Origin: Vibrio ostreae
GTDB lineage: Bacteria; Pseudomonadota; Gammaproteobacteria; Enterobacterales; Vibrionaceae
DNA length: 64,000 nucleotides
Assembly (NCBI RefSeq): GCF_019226825.1
Contig: NZ_CP076643.1
Coordinates: 1,984,001 to 2,048,000 of the forward strand
Direction of reading: 5' to 3'
Shown here: positions 1 to 11,732 of the stretch, piece after piece
Numbering within the stretch: the stretch's first letter is position 1
How the letters are laid out: every line of letters starts with the position of its first letter
Notes under the pieces: generated by a model
Database searches by the model: none
Told to the model about the DNA's origin: nothing
The model's input: the letters and a program-made list of their open reading frames with translations, nothing else
Translations under genes and position numbers: made by a program

Positions 1-21
1 ACCCCAGGGTTAATAACTAAA

Positions 22-40
22 CAATCATTAAAAAGTCATT
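22..40 (+). promoter_or_regulatory. Candidate Pho box upstream of ppk1
   Basis: Two 7-base direct repeats, AATCATT and AGTCATT, are separated by AAAA, giving the 11-base period of PhoB binding sites (CTGTCAT-N4-CTGTCAT). The site ends 43 bases before the ppk1 start. The match to the consensus is partial. A phoB-phoR pair lies 5 kb away, so PhoB control of ppk1-ppx is plausible but inferred. Confidence 0.45.
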
Positions 41-83
41 TTAATCCGACACAAAATCACCAGAACAAGTCAGTAGGTAAGTC

Positions 84-2195
84 ATGAGCGCGGAAAAGTT
101 GTATATCGATAAAGAATTAAGTTGGCTCTCTTTTAACGAGCGGGTGCTGCAGGAAGCCGCCGATAAGACCGTGCCGCTGGTGGAACGTATCCGTTTTCTG
201 GGCATTTTCTCCAACAACCTGGATGAATTCTATAAAGTCCGCTTCTCCGATGTAAAACGACGTATTCTGATCAACCGCGAACGCGGCGGCAATGACTCCA
301 ATAAACACCTGCTCAGTCGCATGCAGAGCAAAGCATTCAAACTCAATCAGGATTTCGACAACCTGTATAATGACATCATTCTTGAGATGGCACGGCGGCG
401 TATTTTCCTGGTCAATGAAACCCAGCTCGATGAAGCGCAGCAGCGCTGGATCAGCAAGTATTTCCATAAAGAAGTGCTGCCGCACATTACGCCGCTGCTG
501 ATGAAAGATGACATTGATGTGCTGCAGTTTCTCAAAGATGAATACGCCTATATCGCCACCGACATGAAAAAAGGCGACGAATCCCATTATGCGCTGATCG
601 AAATTCCGACCGATCACCTGCCGCGTTTTGTCATGGTGCCGGAACAGAAAGGTAAACGTCGCAAGACCATCATTCTGCTCGACAACATCATCCGTTACTG
701 CCTGGACGATATTTTCCGCGGCTTTTTCGATTACGACTCGCTCAATGGCTACGCCATCAAAATGACCCGCGATGCGGAATACGATCTCAGTCATGAAGTG
801 GAATACAGCCTGCTGGAGCTGATGTCGGAAGGCCTTAACCAGCGCCTGACCGCGATGCCGGTGCGTTTTGTTTACGAGCGCGATATGCCGGAGCAGATGC
901 TCAATTTCCTGTGTGAAAAGCTGCAGATTTCCCATTACGACAGCTTGCTGCCGGGCGGGCGCTATCACAACTTTAAAGACTTTATCGGCTTTCCGAACGT
1001 GGGACGCGACTATCTGGAAAACCGTCCGCTGCCGCCAATCAAGTGCGCCGATTTTGAAGGCTACCTGAATGCGTTTGACGCCATCAAAGCGCAGGACATC
1101 CTGCTGCACTACCCGTACCACAGCTTCGAGCACATTACCGAGTTGGTCCGTCAGGCGTCCTTTGACCCGAAAGTGGTCAGCATTAAGATCAATATCTACC
1201 GTGTGGCCAAAGACTCTCGTCTGATGAACTCGCTGATTGATGCGGTCCACAACGGCAAAAATGTCGTGGTGGTAGTCGAACTGCAGGCCCGTTTTGATGA
1301 AGAAGCCAACATTGAATGGTCACGGGTGCTGACAGAAGCCGGCGTGCACGTGGTGTTTGGTACACCGGGGATGAAAATCCACGCCAAACTGCTGCTGATC
1401 ACCCGCCGTGAAGAGAATGAATTTATCCGTTACGCCCATATCGGCACCGGTAACTTCCACGAAAAGACCGCGCGTATCTATACCGACTTTTCTCTGCTGA
1501 CCGCCGACAAAGATCTCACCAACGAAGTGCGTAACGTGTTCGGCTATATTGAAAATCCGTTCCGCCCGGTGAATTTCAATCATCTGATTGTCTCACCGCG
1601 CAATTCACGTAACCAGTTGTACCGTCTGATCGATGAGGAAACCGCGCATGCCCTGGCGGGTAAAAAAGCAGCGATTACCCTGAAAGTCAACAACCTGGTC
1701 GACCCCGGCCTGGTCAATAAACTGTATGCCGCCAGCAGTGCCGGCGTGCAGATAAAGATGATCATTCGCGGCATGTGTTCTCTGGTGCCCGGCTTAGAAG
1801 GCATCAGCGATAACATTCGTATCATCAGTATTGTCGATCGCTTCCTGGAGCACCCGCGGGTCCTGATCACACATAATGAAGGCAATCCCAAGGTTTATAT
1901 CTCTTCTGCTGACTGGATGACACGTAATATTGATCACCGTATCGAAGTGACCGCACCAGTGCGTGACGAGCGGCTGAAACAGCGTATTATAGACATCATC
2001 AATCTACAGTTTACGGATACCGTCAAAGCACGGGTGATCGATAAAGAAATGAGTAACCGCTACGTTAACCGCGGTAACCGAAAGAAAGTTCGTTCACAAC
2101 TGGCTATTTATGACTATCTTAAAAATGTAGAAAAACAAACACGTAAGCATAAGGGATCAGCAGATATCCATGACTCAGCCCAGCAACACGCCTGA
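84..2195 (+). CDS. ppk1: Polyphosphate kinase 1
   Basis: Makes long-chain inorganic polyphosphate from the gamma-phosphate of ATP, reversibly, at the inner membrane face or in the cytoplasm. The 703-residue length and the N-terminus ([17 protein letters not shown]) are typical of bacterial PPK1. The two histidines expected in the phospholipase-D-like active site are visible: His433 in MKIHAKLLL, the likely phosphorylated residue, and His590 in FLEHPRV, followed by SSADWMTRN. The ATG follows a modest ribosome site. ppx starts inside its last codons (26-base overlap), so the two opposing activities are probably co-transcribed and translationally coupled. A Pho-box-like repeat lies upstream. Confidence 0.97.
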   Translation: MSAEKLYIDKELSWLSFNERVLQEAADKTVPLVERIRFLGIFSNNLDEFYKVRFSDVKRRILINRERGGNDSNKHLLSRMQSKAFKLNQDFDNLYNDIILEMARRRIFLVNETQLDEAQQRWISKYFHKEVLPHITPLLMKDDIDVLQFLKDEYAYIATDMKKGDESHYALIEIPTDHLPRFVMVPEQKGKRRKTIILLDNIIRYCLDDIFRGFFDYDSLNGYAIKMTRDAEYDLSHEVEYSLLELMSEGLNQRLTAMPVRFVYERDMPEQMLNFLCEKLQISHYDSLLPGGRYHNFKDFIGFPNVGRDYLENRPLPPIKCADFEGYLNAFDAIKAQDILLHYPYHSFEHITELVRQASFDPKVVSIKINIYRVAKDSRLMNSLIDAVHNGKNVVVVVELQARFDEEANIEWSRVLTEAGVHVVFGTPGMKIHAKLLLITRREENEFIRYAHIGTGNFHEKTARIYTDFSLLTADKDLTNEVRNVFGYIENPFRPVNFNHLIVSPRNSRNQLYRLIDEETAHALAGKKAAITLKVNNLVDPGLVNKLYAASSAGVQIKMIIRGMCSLVPGLEGISDNIRIISIVDRFLEHPRVLITHNEGNPKVYISSADWMTRNIDHRIEVTAPVRDERLKQRIIDIINLQFTDTVKARVIDKEMSNRYVNRGNRKKVRSQLAIYDYLKNVEKQTRKHKGSADIHDSAQQHA

Positions 2196-3822
2196 CCACG
2201 CTAAGACTGAAAACGATCAGCCAGACAACGATCAGCCAGACAATACGACACCTGGTAACGATACGCCTGCAACCGACAGCGTGAATGACACGCAGCCTGA
2301 ACACGTGTCAGGTGATAGTTCAATTCGGGATGAGACCAGTACACGCGAAATCGCCGCGATTGACTTAGGATCGAACAGCTTTCACATGGTGGTGGCTAAA
2401 GTCGTTGACCAGGATTTACAGCTGATCAGCCGCCACAAACAGCGGGTCCGTCTCGCTTCAGGTCTGGATGAGCAGCACAATCTCGATAACGCATCGATAG
2501 AGCGCGGCCTCGAGTGTCTGGCGATGTTTGCCGAGCGTCTGCAGGGCATTGATGCCGACAATGTACGTATCGCCGCGACGCATACCCTGCGTCAGGCCAA
2601 TAACGCGCACATCTTTCTGCAACGCGCGCAGCAAGTGCTGCCCTACCCAATCGAGATTATTCCCGGTACAGAAGAAGCGCGCCTTATCTACCTCGGAGTG
2701 GCGCATACTCAGCCCCAGGCAGAATCGATGCTGGTGGTCGATATCGGCGGCGGCAGTACCGAAATGGTGATTGGCAAGGGCTTTGATGCCGAGCTGGTCA
2801 ACAGCAAACAGATGGGCTGCGTCTCCTATACCGACCGCTATTTTTCTAACGGCAAACTGTCGAAGAAGAATTTTGCTCAGGCGATGCTGGCAGCCGAACA
2901 GAAACTGGAATCGATAGCCAGTAAGTACCGCAAACTAGGCTGGAAGATCGCCTTTGGTTCATCCGGTACCGTCAAAGCGATTCACGAAGTGCTGATCGGC
3001 CTCGGATTTGATGATGGCATCATTACCGAGGAGCGGCTGGGTAAACTGATCGACAAACTGTGTGACTGGAACTCGATTGACGATATTCAGCTCTCCGGTC
3101 TGACCGAAGATCGTAAGCCGGTATTTGCGGCCGGAGTCGCTATCCTGAGTGCGATTTTCCACGCCCTTAAGATCAAAGAGATGTACTTCTCCGACGGCGC
3201 GCTGCGTGAAGGCTTGCTGTATGAGATGGAAGACAGGTTCAAGTATTCGGATATTCGCCTGCGCACCACGGAAAACCTGGCGACTAAACATCTGGTTGAT
3301 TTGGAACATGCCGCCAAGGTCAAAGGCCAGGCACGCGAATTTCTCGATCAGGTCGCCGCTGAACTGGGGCTGAAAAAGAACAACGAACTGTTCGATTTGC
3401 TGGAATGGAGCGCCCTGCTGCATGAAGTCGGTCTGAGTATCAGCTTGCAGGCATTTCACCGTCACTCAGCCTACATACTGCACCACACCAACATGCCCGG
3501 CTTTAACAGCGAGCAACAACTGGTGCTGTCGACGCTGGCCCGATTCCAGCGCAAAGCGTTAAAACTCAATGAAATGGCTGATTTTTCCCTGTTCAAGAAA
3601 AAACATATTCTTGGCCTTATCCGGGTGCTACGCCTGGCCATTGTGGTTAATGGTCAGCGCAATGACGACCCGTTACCTGAGCTAAGTCTTAACATCAAAG
3701 ACGACGAATGGCAGCTCAAATGCGTAGAAAAAGAGTGGCTGGAGAACAACAAGCTGCTGCATGCTGACCTGCTCAGTGAACAGGAGTACTGGCATAATGC
3801 CGGCTGGCAACTGAGCTTCTAG
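2170..3822 (+). CDS. ppx: Exopolyphosphatase (Ppx/GppA family) with extended N-terminus
   Basis: Releases phosphate processively from polyphosphate ends and opposes the neighbouring Ppk1. The ASKHA fold starts near residue 60 with [15 protein letters not shown]; the second phosphate-binding loop is [10 protein letters not shown] near 190; an HD-like C-terminal region follows. At 550 residues it is about 50 longer than most relatives. The excess is a hydrophilic Asp/Asn/Thr/Pro-rich leader (residues 1-57) containing a perfect DQPDN pair. The start at 2170 is the only ATG in this stretch; GTG codons at 2281 and 2308 have no clear ribosome site but would give more usual lengths. The enzyme call is firm; the start is not. 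Confidence 0.93.
   Translation: MTQPSNTPDHAKTENDQPDNDQPDNTTPGNDTPATDSVNDTQPEHVSGDSSIRDETSTREIAAIDLGSNSFHMVVAKVVDQDLQLISRHKQRVRLASGLDEQHNLDNASIERGLECLAMFAERLQGIDADNVRIAATHTLRQANNAHIFLQRAQQVLPYPIEIIPGTEEARLIYLGVAHTQPQAESMLVVDIGGGSTEMVIGKGFDAELVNSKQMGCVSYTDRYFSNGKLSKKNFAQAMLAAEQKLESIASKYRKLGWKIAFGSSGTVKAIHEVLIGLGFDDGIITEERLGKLIDKLCDWNSIDDIQLSGLTEDRKPVFAAGVAILSAIFHALKIKEMYFSDGALREGLLYEMEDRFKYSDIRLRTTENLATKHLVDLEHAAKVKGQAREFLDQVAAELGLKKNNELFDLLEWSALLHEVGLSISLQAFHRHSAYILHHTNMPGFNSEQQLVLSTLARFQRKALKLNEMADFSLFKKKHILGLIRVLRLAIVVNGQRNDDPLPELSLNIKDDEWQLKCVEKEWLENNKLLHADLLSEQEYWHNAGWQLSF
2215..2244 (+). repeat. Two 15-base tandem units in ppx N-terminal coding region
   Basis: Two near-identical 15-base units (the last base differs) encode DQPDN twice in the low-complexity head of Ppx. 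Because the unit is a multiple of three, copy-number change would keep the frame. Confidence 0.8.
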
Positions 3823-3880
3823 CTATCGGCTGACAACGAGTAAAACATCGCAGGTCAAACAAGACGGACTGCTAACATAA

Positions 3881-3907
3881 AACAAGCCAGCACTGTGCTG
3901 GCTTGTT
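3881..3907. terminator. Bidirectional hairpin between ppx and pstS
   Basis: Perfect 13-base arms (3881-3893 and 3895-3907) around a single base, in practice an 11-base stem with a 5-base loop. It lies between the convergent ppx and pstS-like genes and probably ends both transcripts, although no long T run follows. Confidence 0.7.
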
Positions 3908-3945
3908 GCGTTTGCGGGGGCGCAAGCGGAGCAATAGGCGTTGAT

Positions 3946-4956
3946 TTATTCGATACCGACCTTGTGCAACTCCTGATGAACCAGATCCGGTGAGATAGGC
4001 AGATAACCATCTTTCGCGACTATGTCCTGCCCCTGCCTGGAGAAGATAAAGCGGATGAATTCACGCTCAACCGGACTCAGCTCGCGGGTCGGATTCTTGT
4101 TAATATAAACGTACAGATAGCGCGATAGCGGATAGTCACCGGACAAAATGTTAGCGCGGGTCGGCTCAACATACTGCTCACCTTCTACCGCAATAGGCAG
4201 TAACTTGACCCCGGAGACACGGTAACCGACCCCGGAGTAACCTATGGTGTTGATGGTCGAAGCCACCGACTGCACCACCGAAGCCGACCCCGGCTGTTCG
4301 TTGACGCTGCGTTTGAAATCACCGCCGCACAGCGCATTTTGCTTAAAATAGCCATACGTACCGGACACCGAGTTACGACCAAACATCTGAATACCACGTT
4401 TCGCCCACTCATAAGACAAACCAAGTTGCTCCCAGCGTTCGACCGACTCGGTCGCGCCGCAGCGCAAAGTGGCGGAAAAAATACTGTCGAGCTGAGTGAA
4501 ATTAAGCCCTTTGATTGGGTTATCACGATGCACGAAGATACCAATCGCATCAATCGCCACCCGCAGCGCCGTCGGTTTATAGCCATAGGTACGCTCAAAC
4601 GCTTCGATTTCGCTGCTGCGCATCGGCCGGCTCATCGGACCAAACTGAGCGGTACCTTCGGTCAGCGCCGGTGGCGCAGTGGCTGAGCCGGATGCCTGCA
4701 CCTGACCAATCACATTGGGGTAAATCGATTTAAACTCTTCCACCCACAAGGTGGTCATTCCGGCTAAGGTATCGGAACCAACCGTAAGCAGGTTCCCGGC
4801 CACGCCGGGCGTCTTTTCATAGTCACTTAGGTCATAGTCACTTAAGCCATTGTCACTTAAGTCATAGTCACTTACGCCATTATTACTTAAGGCCTGTGCC
4901 GACGCCGGGCCATAACAGGCCACCAGCAGCGCCAACAGAGTTATTTTTTTCCACAT
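3946..4956 (-). CDS. pstS: PstS-like phosphate-binding periplasmic protein
   Basis: Substrate-binding protein of the PstS/PBP-like-2 family, expected to capture phosphate in the periplasm for an ABC importer. The 336 residues start with a signal peptide (MWKKITLLALLVACYG...ASAQA). The mature part has family signatures GSDTLAGMTTLW, QVQASGSATAPPAL and GRNSVSGTYGYFK. Directly after the signal peptide is a five-fold pentapeptide repeat (SDYDL/SNNGV type) from a 15-base DNA repeat. The gene begins 2 bases after phoR ends, so phoB-phoR-pstS is probably one operon. No PstC, PstA or PstB is present here, so a role in sensing or for a distant transporter is equally possible. Confidence 0.9.
   Translation of the reverse strand: MWKKITLLALLVACYGPASAQALSNNGVSDYDLSDNGLSDYDLSDYEKTPGVAGNLLTVGSDTLAGMTTLWVEEFKSIYPNVIGQVQASGSATAPPALTEGTAQFGPMSRPMRSSEIEAFERTYGYKPTALRVAIDAIGIFVHRDNPIKGLNFTQLDSIFSATLRCGATESVERWEQLGLSYEWAKRGIQMFGRNSVSGTYGYFKQNALCGGDFKRSVNEQPGSASVVQSVASTINTIGYSGVGYRVSGVKLLPIAVEGEQYVEPTRANILSGDYPLSRYLYVYINKNPTRELSPVEREFIRFIFSRQGQDIVAKDGYLPISPDLVHQELHKVGIE
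4817..4891 (-). repeat. Five 15-base tandem units after the PstS signal peptide
   Basis: Five consecutive 15-base units with a few substitutions (tcatagtcacttaag type alternating with ccattgtcacttaag type on the plus strand). On the coding strand they give five pentapeptides at the start of the mature PstS-like protein. Alternation of two unit types suggests duplication of a 30-base module. Copy changes would stay in frame. Confidence 0.9.
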
Positions 4957-4958
4957 GC

Positions 4959-6256
4959 TTACTTCACCACCAGGCGCTTGGGCAGCACAAACGAGAACTG
5001 GCTGCCGACACCAACCTGGCTTTTGATGTCTAAATGAGAGTCATGATGGGACAAGGCATGTTTCACAATCGCCAGCCCTAAACCACTGCCGCCAGTGTCA
5101 CGCGAGCGCGCTTTGTCAACGCGGTAAAAACGCTCAGTCAGACGATGCAGGTGCTGCGGCTCGATACCGTCGCCTTTATCTTCCACTTCCAGACAGGCGC
5201 CCTGCGGGCTTTGATACCAGCGCACATTGATCTCGGCGCCAGGCGGGGTATATTTGACCGCGTTATACACCAGATTTGAGATCGCACTGCGTAACTGATC
5301 TTCATCCGCCAGCACGCGCAGTTTTTTATCCACCTCAAAATGGAGCTGATGCTGATCATCACCGCTCAGGCTGACCGCTTCTTTTTCCAGAATCTCCAGA
5401 ATCGACGGCACATCAACCACTTCGTCCAGTTCGTGAATCGGCGAGGCTTCAATCTTGGACAAGGTCAGCAGCTGGCTGACCAGACTGTTCATGCGGTTGA
5501 GCTGCTCGGTCATCACACCGTGCGCTTTCGGCCACATCGGGCCGACCAGCATATCCGGGTCTTCGGTCATCTCCAGATACCCCTGCAGCACCGTCATCGG
5601 GGTGCGCAGTTCGTGCGAGACGTTGGCAAAGAAGTTACGCCGCATACCTTCCAGCTGCTTGAGCTGAGTCACATCACGCACCACCATCAGGTGCTCGCCC
5701 TCGGTATACGGCACGATCCGCAGTTCGAGCGAACGTTCCACATTGAGCGGCGAACGCATGTCGAGCGGCTCAGTGAAGTCGCCTTTTTGCAGGTATTTGA
5801 TGAAATCCGGAGTACGAATCAGGTTTGAGATCGGCTGTCCGGCATCATCCGGCCAGCGAAAGCCGAGCAGATGCTGCGCCAGGCGGTTACACCACACAAT
5901 GTTGCCTTCACCGCGAAACACCACCACCGCATCGGGCAACGATTCTGCCCCGTTGCGAAAACGACGGATCAGATTGGTCAGTTCTTTGCGCTTTTTGCGC
6001 TGGCGCTGCTGCAGGCGGTAAATGCCGTTAAACAGCGACTCCCAGTTGCCGGACCCGGAGGGCGGCGTGAGGCGCTTTTCATCCCACAGCCAGGCAGAAA
6101 GTCGCATCTGGTTATGTAAATGCCACACAAGCTGCAAAGCCGTGGCCGCCAACAGCAACCACGGCATGTAGCCGAATATCCACCCGACCACAATCCAGGG
6201 CAGGTAAAAAAAGCCAGCTCCCAGGCCAGCTTTTTCCAAGTTAAACGTTCAACCAT
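4959..6256 (-). CDS. phoR: Phosphate regulon sensor histidine kinase, N-terminus shifted by an A7 run
   Basis: Membrane sensor kinase that phosphorylates PhoB under phosphate limitation. Order: N-terminal membrane segments, PAS region ([17 protein letters not shown]), HisKA with phospho-accepting His in [12 protein letters not shown], then HATPase N ([14 protein letters not shown]), G1 (DKGDGI) and G2 ([11 protein letters not shown]) boxes. The uninterrupted frame runs 4959-6239 and could only begin at a TTG. The family-like beginning [17 protein letters not shown] starts at the ATG at 6256-6254, in another frame, and joins the main frame if the run at 6206-6212 (seven A) had one more base. 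I therefore give the full extent. It follows phoB by 54 bases. Confidence 0.9.
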
Positions 6257-6310
6257 AATGTCTTCATGCCGCATCCGATTCGGCGGAATCCAGGACCGGC
6301 GTCAGTCCCC

Positions 6311-7000
6311 TTACGCTTTGGTTGAGAAACGGTAGCCAGCACCGCGCACCGTCTGGATCAGCTTATCGTGACCCGCTTCTTCCAGTGCTTTACGCAAACG
6401 ACGGATATGCACATCAACGGTACGGTCTTCCACGTAAACGTTCGTGCCCCAGACGTTGTTCAGCAGCTGCTCGCGGCTGTACACCCGTTCCTGGTGCGTC
6501 ATAAAGAAATGCAGCATTTTGAATTCGGTCGGACCCATATCCAATGCATCATCATTGGCCGTCACACGGTGCGAGACCGGATCCAGTTTCAGGCCCTGCA
6601 CATCAATCACGTCTTCCAGTGCCGTTGGCGTCACACGGCGAATGACCGCTTTGAGACGAGCCACCAGCTCTTTAGGAGAGAAAGGTTTGGTTATGTAGTC
6701 ATCAGCGCCGACTTCCAGGCCACGGACTTTATCTTCTTCTTCACCACGTGCGGTCAGCATCACAACCGGAATGTTGCGTGTCAGCTCTTCACGTTTCATA
6801 TGCTTGATGAAGTTAATGCCGCTGCCACCAGGCAGCATCCAATCAAGCAGAACCAGATCAGGGAAGGGTTCAGCCAGTTTATTCACCGCAGTGTCATAGT
6901 CTTCGGCTTCCACTGCCTGATAACCTTTTTGTTCAAGCACGAAACACAGCATTTCACGAATCGGCGCTTCGTCTTCAACAACCAGAATCCTTCTAGACAT
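6311..7000 (-). CDS. phoB: Phosphate regulon response regulator
   Basis: OmpR-family transcription factor activated by PhoR; binds Pho boxes to turn on phosphate-scavenging genes. The 229 residues contain a receiver domain (acidic pocket VVEDEAP, phospho-acceptor Asp53 in LLDWMLPG, Lys in DYITKPFSP) and a C-terminal winged-helix domain ([32 protein letters not shown]). It heads the phoB-phoR-pstS set on the minus strand. A Pho-box-like repeat lies 52 bases upstream, fitting autoregulation. Confidence 0.97.
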   Translation of the reverse strand: MSRRILVVEDEAPIREMLCFVLEQKGYQAVEAEDYDTAVNKLAEPFPDLVLLDWMLPGGSGINFIKHMKREELTRNIPVVMLTARGEEEDKVRGLEVGADDYITKPFSPKELVARLKAVIRRVTPTALEDVIDVQGLKLDPVSHRVTANDDALDMGPTEFKMLHFFMTHQERVYSREQLLNNVWGTNVYVEDRTVDVHIRRLRKALEEAGHDKLIQTVRGAGYRFSTKA

Positions 7001-7051
7001 AATTGAATAACCTTTTTATTTAATCAACGCTGTGCATTATGAGAAATGATT

Positions 7052-7069
7052 ATGACACTTTTGTGACCT
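7052..7069 (-). promoter_or_regulatory. Candidate Pho box upstream of phoB
   Basis: Minus-strand repeats AGGTCAC and GTGTCAT separated by AAAA: two 7-base half-sites with 11-base period, close to the PhoB consensus. The position upstream of phoB suggests autoregulation. Confidence 0.55.
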
Positions 7070-7216
7070 TTGCAAACAATTTTTAATATAACTTTCTTAT
7101 CAAATTCATCGTTATATCAACCTGGTTTCGGGTGGCAATTTTTTGAATTCGCCGTGAGACATTGCCAGAGAGATGTCCTATGATGTCACGCTTTCGAACA
7201 AGGAAAAGAAATAGAT

Positions 7217-8131
7217 ATGTGGTTTAAAAACTGTATGGTCTATCGCGTCAACCGCGATATCAACTTCAATGCCGACCAGCTGGAACAGCAACTGGCAGAG
7301 TTTCGCTTCACCCCTTGTGGCAGCCAGGACAAACAGAAATTCGGCTGGGTACATGCGATGGGCAAACATGGCGACATGATGACTCACGTCAGTGAAGACC
7401 GCATTCTCATCTGCGCCAAGAAAGAAGAAAAAATGCTCCCGGCCTCGGTGATCAAAGACTCACTCAATGCCAAAGTTGAAGCAATGGAAGCCGAAGAAGG
7501 CCGTCCGTTGAAAAAGAAAGAAAAAGACAATATCAAAGACGATATCGTCATCGATCTGCTGCCACGCGCGTTCAGCCGCAGCCAGTACACCTTTGTGCTG
7601 ATCATGCCGTCGCAAGGTCTGATTCTGGTCGACGCCAGCAGCTACAAAAAAGCCGAAGACGTGCTGGCGCTGCTGCGTAAAACCATGGGCAGCCTGCCTG
7701 TGGTTCCGGCTATCCCGGAAGTGGCCGTCGAAACCACCCTGACCCAATGGGTCAAAGACGGCAACCTGCCGCAAGGTTTCAACCTGCTGGATGAAGCTGA
7801 GCTGACATCGACTCTCGATGACGGCGCCGTAGTGCGTTGTAAAAAACAGGAGCTGACCAGCGATGAGATTCTCAATCACATCGCTGCCAACAAGGTGGTG
7901 ACTAAGCTGTCTGTCAACTGGCAGGATCGGCTGAGCTTTATTCTGGCCGAAGACTGCAGCATCAAACGCATCACCTTCAGCGATGAACTGAAAGATGAGA
8001 ACGAAGACATTCCGCGCGAAGATCAGGCGGCGCGTTTCGATGCCGATTTCTCGCTGATGTGCGGTGAATTTTCCGCCTTCCTGCCGAATCTGTTCGACGC
8101 CTTAGGCGGCCTGCCGCAAGCCGACGCTTAA
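7217..8131 (+). CDS. rdgC: Recombination-associated protein RdgC
   Basis: Ring-shaped DNA-binding protein that coats duplex DNA and restrains RecA. The 304 residues match the family length, with the characteristic start [11 protein letters not shown], the middle motif [11 protein letters not shown], and a C-terminal end in [12 protein letters not shown] ribosome site (aaggaaaag) precedes the ATG. Transcribed divergently from phoB and followed by a strong terminator, so it is probably monocistronic. Confidence 0.96.
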   Translation: MWFKNCMVYRVNRDINFNADQLEQQLAEFRFTPCGSQDKQKFGWVHAMGKHGDMMTHVSEDRILICAKKEEKMLPASVIKDSLNAKVEAMEAEEGRPLKKKEKDNIKDDIVIDLLPRAFSRSQYTFVLIMPSQGLILVDASSYKKAEDVLALLRKTMGSLPVVPAIPEVAVETTLTQWVKDGNLPQGFNLLDEAELTSTLDDGAVVRCKKQELTSDEILNHIAANKVVTKLSVNWQDRLSFILAEDCSIKRITFSDELKDENEDIPREDQAARFDADFSLMCGEFSAFLPNLFDALGGLPQADA

Positions 8132-8143
8132 GCCCCTCCCCGA

Positions 8144-8179
8144 GTCAGGCCGGTCCATTGTGACCGGCCTGACTTTTTT
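8144..8179 (+). terminator. Rho-independent terminator of rdgC
   Basis: Perfect 12-base arms (8144-8155 and 8162-8173), a 6-base loop and a run of six T. Confidence 0.9.
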
Positions 8180-8290
8180 GAGACAGTCGTTATCCACCTG
8201 GCAGCAATCACTCTGTCAGCTCATCCTCTCTTATCACCTGCAATCTCAACTGGTCATGGCTCACATTTTGACGTAAAATTTGCGCCCCTT

Positions 8291-8313
8291 CCAATGCCAT
8301 CAGGTGGCATTGG
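8291..8313 (+). other. Hairpin in the trhP 5' leader
   Basis: Nine-base arms ccaatgcca and tggcattgg around a 5-base loop, ending 33 bases before the trhP start and without a T run. It may affect translation or message stability; no known element is recognised. Confidence 0.4.
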
Positions 8314-8346
8314 CCTGACTTGAGATCAGATTGAGATAAAGAAGCA

Positions 8347-10003
<1,657 letters not shown>

Positions 10004-10038
10004 TAGGTTACACCCCTTCACGGCGGCGCAACCCAGAC

Positions 10039-10068
10039 AAAAAACGGTCTCAGCTGAGACCGTTTTTT
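10039..10068. terminator. Bidirectional terminator, yfhL / MFS gene
   Basis: Perfect palindrome (arms 10040-10053 and 10054-10067, aaaaacggtctcag type) flanked by A and T runs. It serves both convergent genes and touches the MFS stop codon at 10068. Confidence 0.85.
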
Positions 10069-11525
10069 TATGCGCTTTTTTCCGTCGCCCAACTGTAGTC
10101 ATCAAGCTGAATCAACGGCGCGCGCGCCGCGTTAAGCACACAGGTAAACGCAAATAACGCCGCCAGCAGATAGCCGGTCTGGAACGCATCGGCCACTACG
10201 TCCTGAGGCGTCTCCAGCAAGGTACTGATTGAGCTGCTGGCATCAAAACCGGGGATTTGCGAGTAAATCAGGGTACCAAATACCGCCGTACCGACTGACG
10301 CGCCCAGCGAGCGCGACAGCGCCGCCATAGAGGTAATCCGCCCCAGGCTGGCTTTACCAGCCACGGTCTGTATCAGCACCTGGGTCGATGGCATCACAGT
10401 GCCCAGCCCGAGGCAGCATAAAAAACCGACCGCACTGACCGCATTCGGCCCCATATCGACCGTAGCTAACGTCAGAAACGCCAGGGTACTGACGCTCATG
10501 CCGCACACCGGAATCCATTTTGGTACTCCGCTGCGGGCAATCAGTTTACCGGTGATAAACGAGCCGATAATAATGCCGGCCGAAAGCGGGATCATCAGCA
10601 GGCCGGAGCGGGCCGCGCTGACGCCCAGACCGATTTGCATAAAAATCGGCAGGAAAAACACCAGGCCAAACAAACAAGAAGCAAACAGAAACGTCGAAAT
10701 CAAAGGCACATGAATCTCTTTACGCACCAGCAAAGGTAAAGGCAGAAAAGAGTGACGGACCCGCTTTTGTTGCCACACAAAGCTCACCACTAACAACACA
10801 AACCCTCCAAGTAGCAGCAGGCTGGTTTCTGATCCCCAGGCAAAGTAATGACCACCGGCCGACAGCCAGTAGATAATCGTTGTCATCAGGGTCGGAAACA
10901 GCAACAACCCGAAAACGTCGATACGGCTTCTGGCACTTTTAACCTGACTCGACTGCAGACGCGATAAACGAAACAGCGCCAGTGCGACCAGCGGCAGATT
11001 AATCCAGAACAGCCATTGCCAGGAGAGATAAGTCACAATTACCCCGCCCAGCACCGGGCCACCGATACTCGACAGCGCAAACAACGCCGAAAAGTAGCCC
11101 TGAAAACGTGCCCGCTGACGCGGCGCGACCAGTTCGCCAATCAGCGCCTGTGACAGGCTCATCAGGCCGCCACTGCCCAAACCCTGGATAATCCGCCCCG
11201 CGACTAAGCCCGGCATGTTGACCGCCAGAGCGCAGACCAAAGAGCCAAGTGCAAAAATGCTGAGCGCAATCCCGAGCATACGTTTACGACCGTATTGGTC
11301 GCCCAGCCAGCCATATATCGGCACAGAAGCCGCACCGGCCAGCATATAGCCAACCGCAATCCAGGAAGAGAGTTGGATGTCACCCAGCTCACTGACCATG
11401 GCCGGAGTAGCAGTGGCCAGCAGAGTCTGATCCACCGCGGCCAGAAACATCGGCAGAAACACCGTGGCAAACAAGCTGAGAAACGTTTTTTTATCAATAG
11501 GCTGAGACATACTTTGGTGCGACAT
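10068..11525 (-). CDS. MFS multidrug efflux transporter, DHA2 (EmrB/QacA-like)
   Basis: Proton-driven drug exporter in the inner membrane. The 485 residues are rich in hydrophobic segments compatible with 14 membrane helices. Family motifs: LAAVDQTLLATATPAM (motif D1), GWLGDQYGRKRML (motif A), AGRIIQGLGSGGLM (motif B) and a motif-C-like GGPVLGGVIV. No periplasmic adaptor (EmrA) or local regulator gene is adjacent, so the substrate cannot be told. A second in-frame ATG five codons in (MSQPIDKK) is a possible start. Confidence 0.9.
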   Translation of the reverse strand: MSHQSMSQPIDKKTFLSLFATVFLPMFLAAVDQTLLATATPAMVSELGDIQLSSWIAVGYMLAGAASVPIYGWLGDQYGRKRMLGIALSIFALGSLVCALAVNMPGLVAGRIIQGLGSGGLMSLSQALIGELVAPRQRARFQGYFSALFALSSIGGPVLGGVIVTYLSWQWLFWINLPLVALALFRLSRLQSSQVKSARSRIDVFGLLLFPTLMTTIIYWLSAGGHYFAWGSETSLLLLGGFVLLVVSFVWQQKRVRHSFLPLPLLVRKEIHVPLISTFLFASCLFGLVFFLPIFMQIGLGVSAARSGLLMIPLSAGIIIGSFITGKLIARSGVPKWIPVCGMSVSTLAFLTLATVDMGPNAVSAVGFLCCLGLGTVMPSTQVLIQTVAGKASLGRITSMAALSRSLGASVGTAVFGTLIYSQIPGFDASSSISTLLETPQDVVADAFQTGYLLAALFAFTCVLNAARAPLIQLDDYSWATEKSA

Positions 11526-11609
11526 AGTGTGATTTTATGTAATAGATTGAATACTCATGCATCATACACTGAACCCGGCGCAGAAATGCCAGAGAAGTGT
11601 GGTCGGGAC

Positions 11610-11632
11610 AAAAAAAAGGCCACAAAGTGGCC
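11610..11632 (-). terminator. Terminator downstream of chrR
   Basis: Minus-strand hairpin ggccac-ttt-gtggcc followed by eight T, about 90 bases after the chrR stop. Confidence 0.75.
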
Positions 11633-11702
11633 AGCAGGAGTAACAAATCAGGAGGGTGACTTTTAGGCTTAACATCCCAGCAAGACAATCCCTGAATATA
11701 AC

Positions 11703-11732
11703 GTTCTTATGGATAAAGTTCTTATGGATAAA
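11703..11732. repeat. 15-base tandem duplication across the chrR stop codon
   Basis: Two perfect 15-base copies (gttcttatggataaa). The minus strand reads L-Y-P-stop twice, so chrR ends in the first copy it meets and a second identical stop follows. Confidence 0.85.

Noticed and set aside
117..1250. 377-codon minus-strand frame inside ppk1
   Set aside because: Antisense shadow of a GC-rich conserved gene; ppk1 motifs are unambiguous.
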